A stretch of DNA of 64,000 nt, taken from Amorphus sp040750475 (GTDB lineage: Bacteria > Pseudomonadota > Alphaproteobacteria > Rhizobiales > Amorphaceae). Made by a program: the position numbers and the translations under genes. This document shows positions 52,572 through 61,443 of this stretch, piece after piece; position 1 is the stretch's first letter; the number at the start of each line of letters is the position of its first letter. The notes beneath the pieces are model-generated. The model made no database searches, was not told the origin of the DNA, and worked only from the letters and a program-made list of their open reading frames with translations. The DNA is taken from the NCBI RefSeq assembly GCF_040750475.1, contig NZ_JABJVY010000015.1:1-64000 (forward strand), given 5' to 3'.

Positions 52572-52771
52572 GGCGCTTTCGATCTCAGGGCGCGATGCGG
52601 GCGGAAAATCGGTTTCCGGCGGCATCCTGCGCGGGCGTTTCCGAAATGATGAACGATGCGTTTCCGGTTAGCGCCCTGCCTGCGCCGCTGGTGACCGCCT
52701 ATATCTGCGGAAAGGCGGATGGGCGGCGTCCCTAGATGCGATCGGTCCTCCGCCCAAGCCGGAGTTACGCC

Positions 52772-53554
52772 ATGCTGCCGTCCATCTTCGTTTCCCACGG
52801 TTCGCCGATGCTGGTCCTGTCGGACACGCCGGCGCGCCATTTCCTCGCCGAGTACGCCCACGCGCTGCCGCGGCCCGATGCGATCGTTCTGATCTCCGCG
52901 CATTACGAGACACGGGTTCCGGCGGTGCTGGGGGCGGCGCATCCCCGGATGATCTACGATTTCGGCGGGTTTGATCCCAGGCTGTTCGAGATGACCTATC
53001 CGGCACCGGGCGATCCCGCGCTTGCCAGCCGGATCGCCGGTTTGATTGAAGCCGTCGGCATGCCGGCCGTCGTGGATCAGACATGGGGTTTCGACCATGG
53101 GGTCTGGGTGCCGCTGAAGCTGCTCTATCCGGAGGCGGATATTCCGGTGGTTGCGATCTCGGTTCAGCCCGAGGAAGACGCCCGCCACCATTTCGAGCTC
53201 GGCCGGGCGCTCACTCCGCTGCGCGCCGACAACATCCTGGTGATCGGTTCGGGGTCGCTGACCCATAATCTTCGGGCAATCCGCACGGAACTCGGGCGCA
53301 ATCCCGTCGATGCCGCTCCCGCCGACTGGGCTGTTGCCTTTTCCGATTGGATCGTGGACCGCATCAAGGCGCACGATATCGACGCGCTTCTCGACTATCG
53401 CCGCCAGGCGCCGTTCGCCGTCGAGAATCACCCGACCGACGAACATCTGATGCCCTTGTTCGTCGCGCTCGGTGCAGGCGGGGCGGTGCCTTCGCGGGTG
53501 CACACCTCCCACGAATACGGCGCGTTGATGATGGACGCTTACGCGTTCGCATAA
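52772..53554 (+). CDS. DODA-type extradiol ring-cleavage dioxygenase (LigB family)
   Basis: The 260-residue protein resembles 4,5-DOPA dioxygenase-like YgiD proteins. Metal-site regions are visible: IFVSHGSPML (His), VLISAHYETRV (His), FDHGVWVPL and GSGSLTHNLRAI (His). It should open an ortho-dihydroxy aromatic ring with O2 or act on a related substrate. The ATG at 52772 follows GGAG and begins the conserved domain. No other aromatic catabolic gene is adjacent; the homogentisate genes are about 5 kb away. Confidence 0.87.
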   Translation: MLPSIFVSHGSPMLVLSDTPARHFLAEYAHALPRPDAIVLISAHYETRVPAVLGAAHPRMIYDFGGFDPRLFEMTYPAPGDPALASRIAGLIEAVGMPAVVDQTWGFDHGVWVPLKLLYPEADIPVVAISVQPEEDARHHFELGRALTPLRADNILVIGSGSLTHNLRAIRTELGRNPVDAAPADWAVAFSDWIVDRIKAHDIDALLDYRRQAPFAVENHPTDEHLMPLFVALGAGGAVPSRVHTSHEYGALMMDAYAFA

Positions 53555-53719
53555 AACCTGAAAAATGCCACTTGATTGCGGAGTGACGGTGCGCGCGCTA
53601 TGTGCAGGCCTCCGTCGCTGGTACGCGCGTCGATCTGCTCCTGCCGGAGCAAAGGGATCAGCAACGGCTGAGCCTTATTCGAGGTTCATTGCAGCTTCTA
53701 GCGCACGAGACAGCCATCC

Positions 53720-55390
53720 ATGGTCGAGACTGCGAGCATCCGGATCGCCATCGCCCAACTCGATCCGATCGTGGGCGATGTCGCCGGCAATCTCGACCTC
53801 GCGCTTGGAACTTGGCGAGAGGCGCGCGAAAAATCGGCCGACATTCTCGTCTTTCCGGAGCTTTTCATATCCGGCGCGCCGCCAGAGGGGCTGGCCGCGG
53901 ACATTGCGTTCTGCGAAGCCTGCCGCTCCGCGATCGAGACGCTCGCCGATGTGACCGGCGACGGGAACGGTCCGGCAGTCTTGATCGGAACGCCGTGGCG
54001 TGAGGCCGGCCGGCTGTTCAACGCGGTTGCCGTGCTCGATCGCGGCGAGGTTCAGGCGCTCACCTACAAGGCGATGCTGTCGGTCGTCGGTTCGTTCGAC
54101 GAGCGGCGCTTGTTCGTGCCGGGACCGACACCAGGGCCGATCGCGGTGCGAGGCGTTCGGCTCGGGATCGCGATTGGCGACGACTTGAGAGACGAGGATG
54201 TCGTGGAGTGCCTGGCGGAGACCGGCGCCGACATCCTGGTTGCGCCGATGGCGTCACCGTTCATACCGTCCGCGCCGGACCAGCGGCTGCAGGCGGCGGT
54301 TGCTCGGGTGGTTGCGTTCGAGTTGCCGGTCGTCGTCGCCAATCTCGTCGGTGGTCAGGACGAAGTGGTGTTCGACGGCGCTTCCTTCGGCCTGAACGCC
54401 GATCGGTCGTTGGGGTTTCAGCTCCCTCAGTTCGGCGAAAGCGTCGTGGTGACGCATTGGGATCGCGATGGCGAAAGCTGGACCGTGATCGACGGCCCGC
54501 GGGCGCGCCTTCCGGACGCCACCGAAGCGACCTGGCGCGCCTGTTTGTGCGGGCTCAAGGCCTATATGGAGAAGAACGGCTTTCGCGGCGTGACGCTCGA
54601 TCTGACGGGAGGACTGGACTCGGCCGTTTGCGCGGCGATGGCCGTCGATGCGCTGGGGGCCGAGCGGGTGCACGCTCTTAGCTTGTTCGGCCAAAACGCG
54701 GCGCCGGAGAGCCTGGAGGATGCCGCCGAGGTGGCAAAGGTGCTTGGGATCGCACTGGAGACCGTGCCAATCGAGCCCGGCGCCGATGGCGTTCTCACTG
54801 CGCTTGCAGCGCATTCGTCGCCGTCGCTGGACGCCAATATCGACGAAATGATTGCCGCACGCGTGCGCGGCACGCTCTTGATGGCCCGCGCGCAAGCGAC
54901 CCACACGCTGCCTCTTGCCGCCATCGGCAAGTCGGATCTCGCAACCGGCTTCGCGGCGTCTTGCGGCGACATGAGCGGCAGTTTCGACCCGATCAAGGAC
55001 CTTTACCGGACGGACCTGGTTCGCTTGGCCCGTTGGCGCAACGGCAAGCGGCCACTGGACGCTCTGGGCCCTGAACGCAACGTCGTGCCGCAGCGTGTTC
55101 TTTCCAAGCCGCCGCACGCGGGCTTGAGCGCCGACCGGAGTCGTCAGGCGGCGATCCCGCCCCAGGCCATCCTGGATGGGATCCTCCAAGCGCTGCTGGA
55201 AGATGGATTGAGTGTGAGCCAGGTTACCGCGCGCGGCTATGTGCTTCAAACCGTGCGGGCTGTCGCAGACCTGATTTACCGGGCCGAGCCCAAGCGCCGC
55301 CAGGCGGCTCCCGGCGTGATGCTGACCTCGCACGGCATCGCGCAGGAGCGCCGCTTTCCGATCACCAATCGCTTCCGGGATAGGCGATGA
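53720..55390 (+). CDS. NadE-like glutamine-dependent NAD+ synthetase paralogue lacking the glutaminase cysteine
   Basis: The 556-residue protein has the two-domain layout of glutamine-dependent NAD synthetase, a nitrilase-like N-terminal domain and an ATP-pyrophosphatase C-terminal domain. In the first, Glu47 (FPELFISG) and Lys117 (LTYKAMLSVVGSFDERR) are kept, but the position of the nucleophilic Cys in GxxICEDLW reads GIAIGDDLR (Gly153). Glutamine hydrolysis is therefore not expected. In the second, the P-loop is LTGGLDSA instead of LSGGIDSA and the usual GNKSE reads GKSDLA, while GDMSGSFDPIKDLYRTDL and VPQRVLSKPP are kept. It lies upstream of gltX. Confidence 0.85.
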   Translation: MVETASIRIAIAQLDPIVGDVAGNLDLALGTWREAREKSADILVFPELFISGAPPEGLAADIAFCEACRSAIETLADVTGDGNGPAVLIGTPWREAGRLFNAVAVLDRGEVQALTYKAMLSVVGSFDERRLFVPGPTPGPIAVRGVRLGIAIGDDLRDEDVVECLAETGADILVAPMASPFIPSAPDQRLQAAVARVVAFELPVVVANLVGGQDEVVFDGASFGLNADRSLGFQLPQFGESVVVTHWDRDGESWTVIDGPRARLPDATEATWRACLCGLKAYMEKNGFRGVTLDLTGGLDSAVCAAMAVDALGAERVHALSLFGQNAAPESLEDAAEVAKVLGIALETVPIEPGADGVLTALAAHSSPSLDANIDEMIAARVRGTLLMARAQATHTLPLAAIGKSDLATGFAASCGDMSGSFDPIKDLYRTDLVRLARWRNGKRPLDALGPERNVVPQRVLSKPPHAGLSADRSRQAAIPPQAILDGILQALLEDGLSVSQVTARGYVLQTVRAVADLIYRAEPKRRQAAPGVMLTSHGIAQERRFPITNRFRDRR

Positions 55391-55469
55391 CCGAAATGTT
55401 GATGACCGTTCGACCGCTTGCCGCCAAAAGCCGCGCCCGTTCTCTCGGACGGGGAAGAAGGTGACGACC

Positions 55470-56837
55470 ATGCAGGTTACGGTTCGTTTCGCGCCTTCGC
55501 CAACCGGCTATCTCCACATCGGCAATGCCCGAACCGCGCTCTTGAACGCGCTCGTCGCCCGGCACCATGGCGGCCGCTATGTGCTACGCCTCGACGATAC
55601 CGACCAGGCGCGCTCGGAAGAGAGGTTCGCCGAGGCGATCGTGGAGGATCTGCGCTGGCTCGGCATCGAGCCGGATATGGTGGTGCGCCAGTCGGATCGC
55701 TTCGCGCGCTACGAAGAGGCTGTGGTCCGGCTGAAACAGGCAGGCTTGCTCTATCCCTGTTTCGAGACGGCCGAGGAGTTGGATGTTCGCCGCAAGCGCA
55801 GGCTGGCGCGACGACTGCCGCCGATCTACGACCGGGCAGGGCTGTTTCTCGACGATACCGCCCGCCAGCAGCTTCTCGACGAGGGCCGCAAACCCCATTG
55901 GCGCTTTCTTCTTCCCAATTTCGACGACGATCCGCGCGCCGTCCGGCCGACGCCGGTGACCTGGACGGATCTCTGTCGCGGCGACCAGAGCGTCGACCTT
56001 GGATCGGTCTCCGACCCCGTGCTAATCCGCGAGGACGGAACCTTCCTCTACACGCTGCCCTCAGTGGTCGACGACATCGAGCTCGGCATCAGCCATGTTG
56101 TGCGCGGCGATGATCACGTTACCAACACCGGCGTTCAGATTGCGATCTTTCGGGCGCTCGGCGCGACGCCGCCAAGCTTCGGCCATCACAATCTTCTGGT
56201 CCGCGCGGACGGAGAAGCGCTTTCCAAACGCACCGGCGCGCTCTCGCTGCGTTCGCTGCGCGAAAGCGGTTACGAGGCTATGGCGGTGGTCTCGCTCGCC
56301 GTGCTCACCGGCACCTCGCATGCGATTGAGGCGGTCTCCAGCCTGGACCGGCTTGCGAACGTCGTGGATCTGACCTCGATCAGTCGATCGGCGGCAACCT
56401 TCGATCCGGGCGATTTGGACAATCTGAACGGTGCGGTGCTGCAGGCCTACGACTATGCCGACGTGGCTGAGCGGCTTGCCGCGCTCGGCGTTGGAGGTGG
56501 CGAAGCGTTTTGGCTCGCCGTGCGCGACAACCTCACGCGTCTGTCGGAGGCCTCGGAGTGGTGGCAGGTCGTGACGGGGCCGGTCGAACCGGCGGTCGAT
56601 CCGGACGATCGGGAGCTTTTGTCGCTGGCCGCCGATCTGCTGCCGGAGGAGCCTTGGGACGAGACGACCTTCTCCGCCTGGACGAAGGCGGTGGGCAAAG
56701 CATCGGGACGCAAGGGGCGGGCGCTGTTTGCGCCGTTGCGTCTCGCGCTTACTGGCCGCTCGTCCGGGCCTGAGCTTCGGCGGCTGATGCCGCTATTTGG
56801 TCGGCAAAGAACGTTGGACCGACTTTCCGCACGTTGA
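55470..56837 (+). CDS. gltX: Glutamate--tRNA ligase (probable second copy)
   Basis: The 455-residue class I aminoacyl-tRNA synthetase has the HIGH motif as YLHIGNART (residues 14-22), the glutamate-binding RLDDTD, and the KMSKS-equivalent loop ALSKRTG around residue 250, where the usual Lys of KLSKR is Ala. Alphaproteobacteria often carry two GltX types, one charging tRNA-Glu and one involved with tRNA-Gln; which this is cannot be decided here. An AAGAAGG site precedes the ATG; a GTG 9 bases upstream is an alternative. The last 89 bases overlap the convergent DUF2865-type gene. Confidence 0.92.
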   Translation: MQVTVRFAPSPTGYLHIGNARTALLNALVARHHGGRYVLRLDDTDQARSEERFAEAIVEDLRWLGIEPDMVVRQSDRFARYEEAVVRLKQAGLLYPCFETAEELDVRRKRRLARRLPPIYDRAGLFLDDTARQQLLDEGRKPHWRFLLPNFDDDPRAVRPTPVTWTDLCRGDQSVDLGSVSDPVLIREDGTFLYTLPSVVDDIELGISHVVRGDDHVTNTGVQIAIFRALGATPPSFGHHNLLVRADGEALSKRTGALSLRSLRESGYEAMAVVSLAVLTGTSHAIEAVSSLDRLANVVDLTSISRSAATFDPGDLDNLNGAVLQAYDYADVAERLAALGVGGGEAFWLAVRDNLTRLSEASEWWQVVTGPVEPAVDPDDRELLSLAADLLPEEPWDETTFSAWTKAVGKASGRKGRALFAPLRLALTGRSSGPELRRLMPLFGRQRTLDRLSAR

Positions 56838-58068
56838 GATCGTCCTCGGTGATCTCCCGTGCGTCGCTGTCGTCATCGGACTTTGGACGGAGCGGAAGCT
56901 CTTTCAGGACGGCAGAAGCGGGGGAATCTTCCGCGACTTCCTGGGCATAGGCGGCGACTGTCAGCGAACCCTGTTCGGCATCTCCCGCCTCGACCGGAGT
57001 TTCCACGCCGTCTTCGCCCGTCTCGGTGGAGGCAAGTTCGCTCGCCTCGTCTTGCGGTGCGGCGTCGAGCGGGGTGGTCAGGCCGCGATCGCCGGCGGTC
57101 TTGATCTCCGGTGCCTGAAGCTCGCAGCCACAGCCAGAGATGACCTTGTCGCGATAAAGGAACGCCGTCGGCAGCGCGGTGTAGCGCTCGCCGGAGACGG
57201 TCGAGACCATGTCCTCAGGGTCGAGATAGCTTGGATGGGAGTAGAGCGAGACGTCCGCGCCCGGGCACCGGCCCTGGCAGATGGCGAGATCGCGCCGGTA
57301 GTTGCTGCTGGATGTGGAATAGCTGACCGGGAAATAGAAGCCGTCGCACAACCGCACGCACCAGGTCTTCATGCCGCCGCCGCGATAGACGCCGACGATC
57401 CCATCCCCCTCCGAGGTTCCCGACCGGTCGAGCCGTGCCCGATTGCTGTCCGCTGGTGCCTTTTCGCGTTGGGCATCCGGCGTCTCGACGTGGCGACCGT
57501 CCTCGCGGAAACGGGACGCGCGCTGTCCGCCACCGAATAGGCGGGCGAAGAAGCCAGGGGTTTCCCGCGCCTCGGCGCCGATAAAGTTGTCCGGCCGCGT
57601 GCCATGGATGATGACGCTGCCGTGAGTGGTGATGCCTGTGTTGCGCGCAGGCTGACTGCGGGCCTGGGAGGGCTGGCTCTGCTCCTGGCGCGAGCGGCGG
57701 GTGTTGGCTTGGCGCTGGGGCTCGGGGTCGGAACAGTTGCGCGCGATCGCCCGCTGAAGCTGACGGGCGCGCGCCGGATTGGCGGACCCACCGCTTCGCT
57801 TCAAGGAGGAGATCTGCGCATCGATCCCGGCGCAGACTTGCGGCCGGCCCCAGCTCGTCGCGTTGCGGCAGCCGTTGGCATTCGCGCGGCGTTCCAGGGA
57901 GGCAATCTCGGCAGTCGCCGAACCGGCGGAATTCAGGCGCGAAAGTTCCGAGCGCATCGCGGCGCAACTCTGCGCCGATGCGCTGCCGGTACCGACGATC
58001 ATCATGATCGCGAGCGCGAACAGTCCAACCAGAAGGGCCGTGCGTCTTGGAGCCGACGGCAACGTCAT
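56749..58068 (-). CDS. DUF2865-type secreted protein
   Basis: The 439-residue protein has an N-terminal signal sequence (TALLVGLFALAIMMIVGTGSASA) and a helical Cys-containing region (SCAAMRSELSRLNSAG ... NGCRNATSWGRPQVCAGIDAQI). A Gln/Arg/Ser-rich low-complexity linker follows, then a Cys-rich core typical of DUF2865 (YRTMCVRLCDGFYFP-like KTWCVRLCDGFYFPVSYST, CQGRCPGADVSLYSHP, SGCGCELQ). The last 110 residues are acidic and disordered-looking. It is probably periplasmic or envelope-associated; no function is known. The 3' end overlaps gltX on the opposite strand. AAAGG precedes the chosen ATG. Confidence 0.83.
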   Translation of the reverse strand: MTLPSAPRRTALLVGLFALAIMMIVGTGSASAQSCAAMRSELSRLNSAGSATAEIASLERRANANGCRNATSWGRPQVCAGIDAQISSLKRSGGSANPARARQLQRAIARNCSDPEPQRQANTRRSRQEQSQPSQARSQPARNTGITTHGSVIIHGTRPDNFIGAEARETPGFFARLFGGGQRASRFREDGRHVETPDAQREKAPADSNRARLDRSGTSEGDGIVGVYRGGGMKTWCVRLCDGFYFPVSYSTSSSNYRRDLAICQGRCPGADVSLYSHPSYLDPEDMVSTVSGERYTALPTAFLYRDKVISGCGCELQAPEIKTAGDRGLTTPLDAAPQDEASELASTETGEDGVETPVEAGDAEQGSLTVAAYAQEVAEDSPASAVLKELPLRPKSDDDSDAREITEDDLNVRKVGPTFFADQIAASAAEAQARTSGQ

Positions 58069-58210
58069 CGTGGCGCCTTTCATGAGCGTACGACAGCTCG
58101 ATCCGGGCACGCCACCGTACCCGTACCTCACACCTGCACTCGGTTAGTCCGGGTTCGGTGGAGGTTGCAAATCAAATTCGCGCGCGCTGATTCGTTCCAT
58201 ACTGTTGTTG

Positions 58211-58858
58211 CTATGCCGACACAGCGTCCGGCTGGACCGAGGGATGGGCCTTTTTGAACGCCTGCAATTCGTTGCAAGCGGCGTAAATTTCCCGGATTTT
58301 CGGGAATGCGGAGAGGTCGACGGAAAAACGCTCGGCGCTGAAGACCTGAGGGATCAGGTAGAGGTCGGCGAGCGTCGGCGTCCCCCCAAAACTATAGGGG
58401 CCGGGCTCGACCAGGGATTCAACGGCCGTGAAGCCGCGTTGGATCCACGTTGCGATCCATTCCTGCACCTTGGGCTCTTCCACGCCCAACGGACCGCGCA
58501 GATAGCTCAGGATGGCGAGGTTGTTGATCGGGTGGACGTCGCAGCCCACGATCGCCGCCACGCCGCGCACCTTTGCTCGGGCGACCGGGTCCTTCGGCAG
58601 CAGCGGCGGCTCGGGATGGACCTCCTCCAACCACTCCAGGATCGCCGGCGACTGAACCAGGATGGTGCCGTCCTCCAGCCTCAGCGAGGGGACTCGCTCC
58701 TGCGGATTGATCGCCTTGTAGGCGTCGCTGTGCTGCTCGCCTCCGTTGCGGGTCAGGTGCACCGGGATGTGCTCGTAGGAAAGGTTCTTGTAGTTCAGCG
58801 CGATGCGGGTGCGGTAGGCGGCGCCGGAGCGGAAATAGTCGTAGAGGGCGAGCGTCAT
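58211..58858 (-). CDS. maiA: Maleylacetoacetate isomerase (zeta-class glutathione transferase)
   Basis: The 215-residue protein isomerises maleylacetoacetate to fumarylacetoacetate with glutathione. The zeta-class start LYDYFRSGAAYRTRIALNYKNLSYEHIPVHL is present with GGEQHSDAYKAINPQERVPSL and IVGCDVHPINNLAILSYL. The active-site SSCS motif reads SGAA here, as in several bacterial relatives. Its ATG overlaps the marR stop as TAATG. It belongs with hmgA and the fumarylacetoacetase gene although it lies on the opposite strand. Confidence 0.92.
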   Translation of the reverse strand: MTLALYDYFRSGAAYRTRIALNYKNLSYEHIPVHLTRNGGEQHSDAYKAINPQERVPSLRLEDGTILVQSPAILEWLEEVHPEPPLLPKDPVARAKVRGVAAIVGCDVHPINNLAILSYLRGPLGVEEPKVQEWIATWIQRGFTAVESLVEPGPYSFGGTPTLADLYLIPQVFSAERFSVDLSAFPKIREIYAACNELQAFKKAHPSVQPDAVSA

Positions 58859-59397
58859 TAAAATTGGTCCTCGCTGATGGAACGGGAAAGATCGCGAGCC
58901 CGCTCGGTCAAACGCTCCAGGATCGACTGAAGCTGCGCGCGCTCGCTTGGAGATAGGGCATCCACAAGAGCCGCATTGAAGGCGCGGGCGGACGGCACGA
59001 ATTCCTCGTAGATGGTGCGTCCCTGGTCGGTCAGCCGCAACAGGGCCTCTCGCTGGTCGGCGCGATTGCGTTCGCGCTCGAGGAAGCGTTTTTCCACCAA
59101 GGCAGCGACGGCACGGGAGACCTTCGTCTTGTGCATCTGACCGATGGCGCCGATCTCGGTCGCCGTCATGGTGCCATGCGGACCGAGGATCGCCAAAACG
59201 CGCCATTCAGGGATGGAGATACCGTAGCGCTCGCCATAGAGGCGGGAGAGGGACTGGCTGACCGTCTCCGACAGCACCGAGAGCAGATAGGGGAGAAAGG
59301 CGTCGAGCTGCAGTGCGTCCGCATCGCGTTCGGCGTCAGCGGCGTCAACTGTCGCCTCGGCGTTCGATTTGGAGGATTGCGGAGCTTTCGTCGCCAA
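58858..59397 (-). CDS. MarR-family transcriptional regulator (first of a paralogous pair)
   Basis: The 179-residue protein has a winged-helix MarR domain (YLLSVLSETVSQSLSRLYGERYGISIPEWRVLAILGPHG, recognition helix TKVSRAVAALVEKRFLERERNRADQREALLRLT) and a polar N-terminal extension of 30 residues. It is similar to the neighbour at 59552-60004, notably in YGISIPEWRVLA. The start is a TTG at 59397 after GGAGGGG; an internal start would remove only the extension. It is translationally coupled to maiA. Confidence 0.88.
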   Translation of the reverse strand: MATKAPQSSKSNAEATVDAADAERDADALQLDAFLPYLLSVLSETVSQSLSRLYGERYGISIPEWRVLAILGPHGTMTATEIGAIGQMHKTKVSRAVAALVEKRFLERERNRADQREALLRLTDQGRTIYEEFVPSARAFNAALVDALSPSERAQLQSILERLTERARDLSRSISEDQF

Positions 59398-59551
59398 TTT
59401 CGAATCCCCTCCCGTTCATAGAAGCGAAAAAGGGCCGACCCGGTTGGACGCAGCCTCCCTGTTGGCGAATAGCGGGCTGGTCCCGCCGGGGCAAGAGGCA
59501 GCTGGGCGACAGGTGCGACTGACGTGGGTCTCGTCGTCTGGATCGAAACGG

Positions 59552-60004
59552 TTATGCCAGCATGCGCTTGAGCAGACGCCGGAAGGTTTCCTGTTCCGAC
59601 GGCTCCAGCTTTGCAAGAAAGCGGCGCTCGAAATCCAGCGCCATATCCACAATTTCCGCGACCACGTTCTGGCCCTTCGCGGTCAGCGTCAGCGCCACCA
59701 GCCGGCGGTCGTCGTCCGGGATCTCCTTGACGATGAGACCGGCCGCCTCCAGCCGCGTCGCGGCGCGCGACACCTTCACTTTGTCCATCTCCACCCGTCG
59801 ATAGATCTCGCGCACCGACACATGATCATTCTGGCTCAAATGCGCCAGCACGCGCCATTCCGGGATCGAAATCCCGAAGCGCTCGCCATATTCCGCGCCC
59901 AGTTCGACGGACAGGCGCGTGCCGAGCACGTTGACGAGATAGGGCACGAACTCGTCGAGATCGAAGCCAATGGTCACCTCGCTCAAGGGTGGGGCCTCCT
60001 GCAT
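59552..60004 (-). CDS. MarR-family transcriptional regulator (second of a paralogous pair)
   Basis: The 150-residue protein has the MarR core YLVNVLGTRLSVELGAEYGERFGISIPEWRVLAHLSQNDHVSV and recognition helix DKVKVSRAATRLEAAGLIVKEIPDDDRRLVALTLT. It is divergent from hmgA, and a perfect 13-bp inverted repeat in the 125-bp gap (60053-60065) is its likely operator. It probably controls the homogentisate genes, with a pathway intermediate as inducer (inference). Confidence 0.9.
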   Translation of the reverse strand: MQEAPPLSEVTIGFDLDEFVPYLVNVLGTRLSVELGAEYGERFGISIPEWRVLAHLSQNDHVSVREIYRRVEMDKVKVSRAATRLEAAGLIVKEIPDDDRRLVALTLTAKGQNVVAEIVDMALDFERRFLAKLEPSEQETFRRLLKRMLA

Positions 60005-60052
60005 CCTGCGATTTGCGGTGGTCGATGGAACGCTACCGGATTGACTTTCGTT

Positions 60053-60065
60053 TCATATGATATGA
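60053..60065. promoter_or_regulatory. Palindromic MarR-type operator candidate
   Basis: TCATAT-G-ATATGA is a perfect inverted repeat around one central base. It lies between the divergent marR and hmgA genes, about 48 bases from the marR start and 65 from the hmgA start, where a MarR repressor site is expected. Confidence 0.65.
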
Positions 60066-60129
60066 CCTTCCCGCAACCTTGCCCCTTTCGGGTGACAAGA
60101 GCAACGTCGCGTTCGACGAGGAGGAAGCG

Positions 60130-61443
60130 ATGACGCTTGCCTACATGCCGGGCTTCGGCAACGACTTCGAGACCGAGTCGCTCCCCGGCGCCTTGCCCCA
60201 AGGACAGAATTCGCCCCAGCGCTGCGCCTATGGCCTTTATGCGGAGCAGTTGTCCGGCTCGCCGTTCACCGCCCCCAGAGGCACGAACGAGCGCTCCTGG
60301 CTCTATCGGATTCGGCCGTCGGTCCGTCACACCAGCCGCTTCAAGTCGATCGTGCTTGCCGATTGGAAATCGGCGCCGAACCTGGACGACAGCGAGCTCC
60401 CAATCGGACAGCTTCGCTGGGATCCGACCCCGATGCCGAATGCCGACACGAATTTCCTGCAGGGCATCCGCACCATGACCACGGCCGGCGACGCGCCCAC
60501 CCAAGTGGGCATGGCGGCGCATACCTATGCCTTCAACGAGGACATGGGCGACGAGGTCTTTTTCAACGCCGACGGCGAAATGCTGGTGGTCCCCCAGGAA
60601 GGGACCCTCGACCTTTTCACCGAGCTCGGACGGATCTTGGTCGCGCCGGGCGAGATCGTGGTGCTGCCGCGCGGCATGATGTTCAGGGTTGCGCTGAAGG
60701 ACGGCCCGGGCCGCGGCTATATTTGCGAGAATTACGGCGCGAAGTTCACGCTGCCGGATCGCGGGCCGATCGGCGCCAACTGCCTGGCCAATCCGCGCGA
60801 CTTCAAGGCACCGGTCGCCGCTTACGAGGATCGCGACGAGCCGCACAAGGTCGTGGTCAAGTGGTGCGGCAGGTTCTACGAGACGGAGATCGACCATTCG
60901 CCGCTCGACGTGGTCGCCTGGCACGGCAACTACACGCCCTACAAATACGATCTTTCGACCTTCTCGCCGGTGGGGGCGATCCTGTTCGACCATCCCGACC
61001 CGTCGATCTTTACGGTGCTGACGGCACCGTCCGGGGAGGAGGGCACGGCCAACGTCGATTTCGTGATCTTCCCGCCGCGCTGGATGGTGGCGGAACACAC
61101 TTTCCGGCCGCCCTGGTACCACCGCAACATCATGTCGGAATTCATGGGCCTCATTCATGGCCAGTACGATGCCAAGGAAAAGGGCTTCGTGCCGGGCGGC
61201 ATGAGCCTGCACAACATGATGCTGCCGCACGGGCCGGATGCGTTCGGCTTCGAGAAGGCGTCGACGTCCGAGCTTCAGCCGACCAAGCTCGAAGACACCA
61301 TGGCCTTCATGTTCGAAACCCGATACCCCCAGCATCTCACGCGCTACGCTTCAGAGACCCAGACCCTGCAGGACGACTATCTCGACTGCTGGTCGGGACT
61401 GGAGAAGCGCTTCGACGGAACGCCTGAGGGAAAGTGGGACTGA
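60130..61443 (+). CDS. hmgA: Homogentisate 1,2-dioxygenase
   Basis: The 437-residue non-haem iron enzyme opens homogentisate to maleylacetoacetate. The start MPGFGNDFETESLPGALPQGQNSPQRC and the middle LYRIRPSVRHTSRF are family-typical. The iron ligands are visible as His/Glu/His in PPWYHRNIMSEFMGLIHGQYD and MMLPHGPD. GAGGAGGAAGC precedes the ATG at 60130. The stop overlaps the next start as TGATG. Confidence 0.96.
   Translation: MTLAYMPGFGNDFETESLPGALPQGQNSPQRCAYGLYAEQLSGSPFTAPRGTNERSWLYRIRPSVRHTSRFKSIVLADWKSAPNLDDSELPIGQLRWDPTPMPNADTNFLQGIRTMTTAGDAPTQVGMAAHTYAFNEDMGDEVFFNADGEMLVVPQEGTLDLFTELGRILVAPGEIVVLPRGMMFRVALKDGPGRGYICENYGAKFTLPDRGPIGANCLANPRDFKAPVAAYEDRDEPHKVVVKWCGRFYETEIDHSPLDVVAWHGNYTPYKYDLSTFSPVGAILFDHPDPSIFTVLTAPSGEEGTANVDFVIFPPRWMVAEHTFRPPWYHRNIMSEFMGLIHGQYDAKEKGFVPGGMSLHNMMLPHGPDAFGFEKASTSELQPTKLEDTMAFMFETRYPQHLTRYASETQTLQDDYLDCWSGLEKRFDGTPEGKWD

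Noticed and set aside
52572..52670. Possible further copy of repeat A after the DAHP synthase gene
   Set aside because: Only short blocks such as GGAAA and CGTTTCC match and they do not align in order. It may be a decayed copy but cannot be supported.
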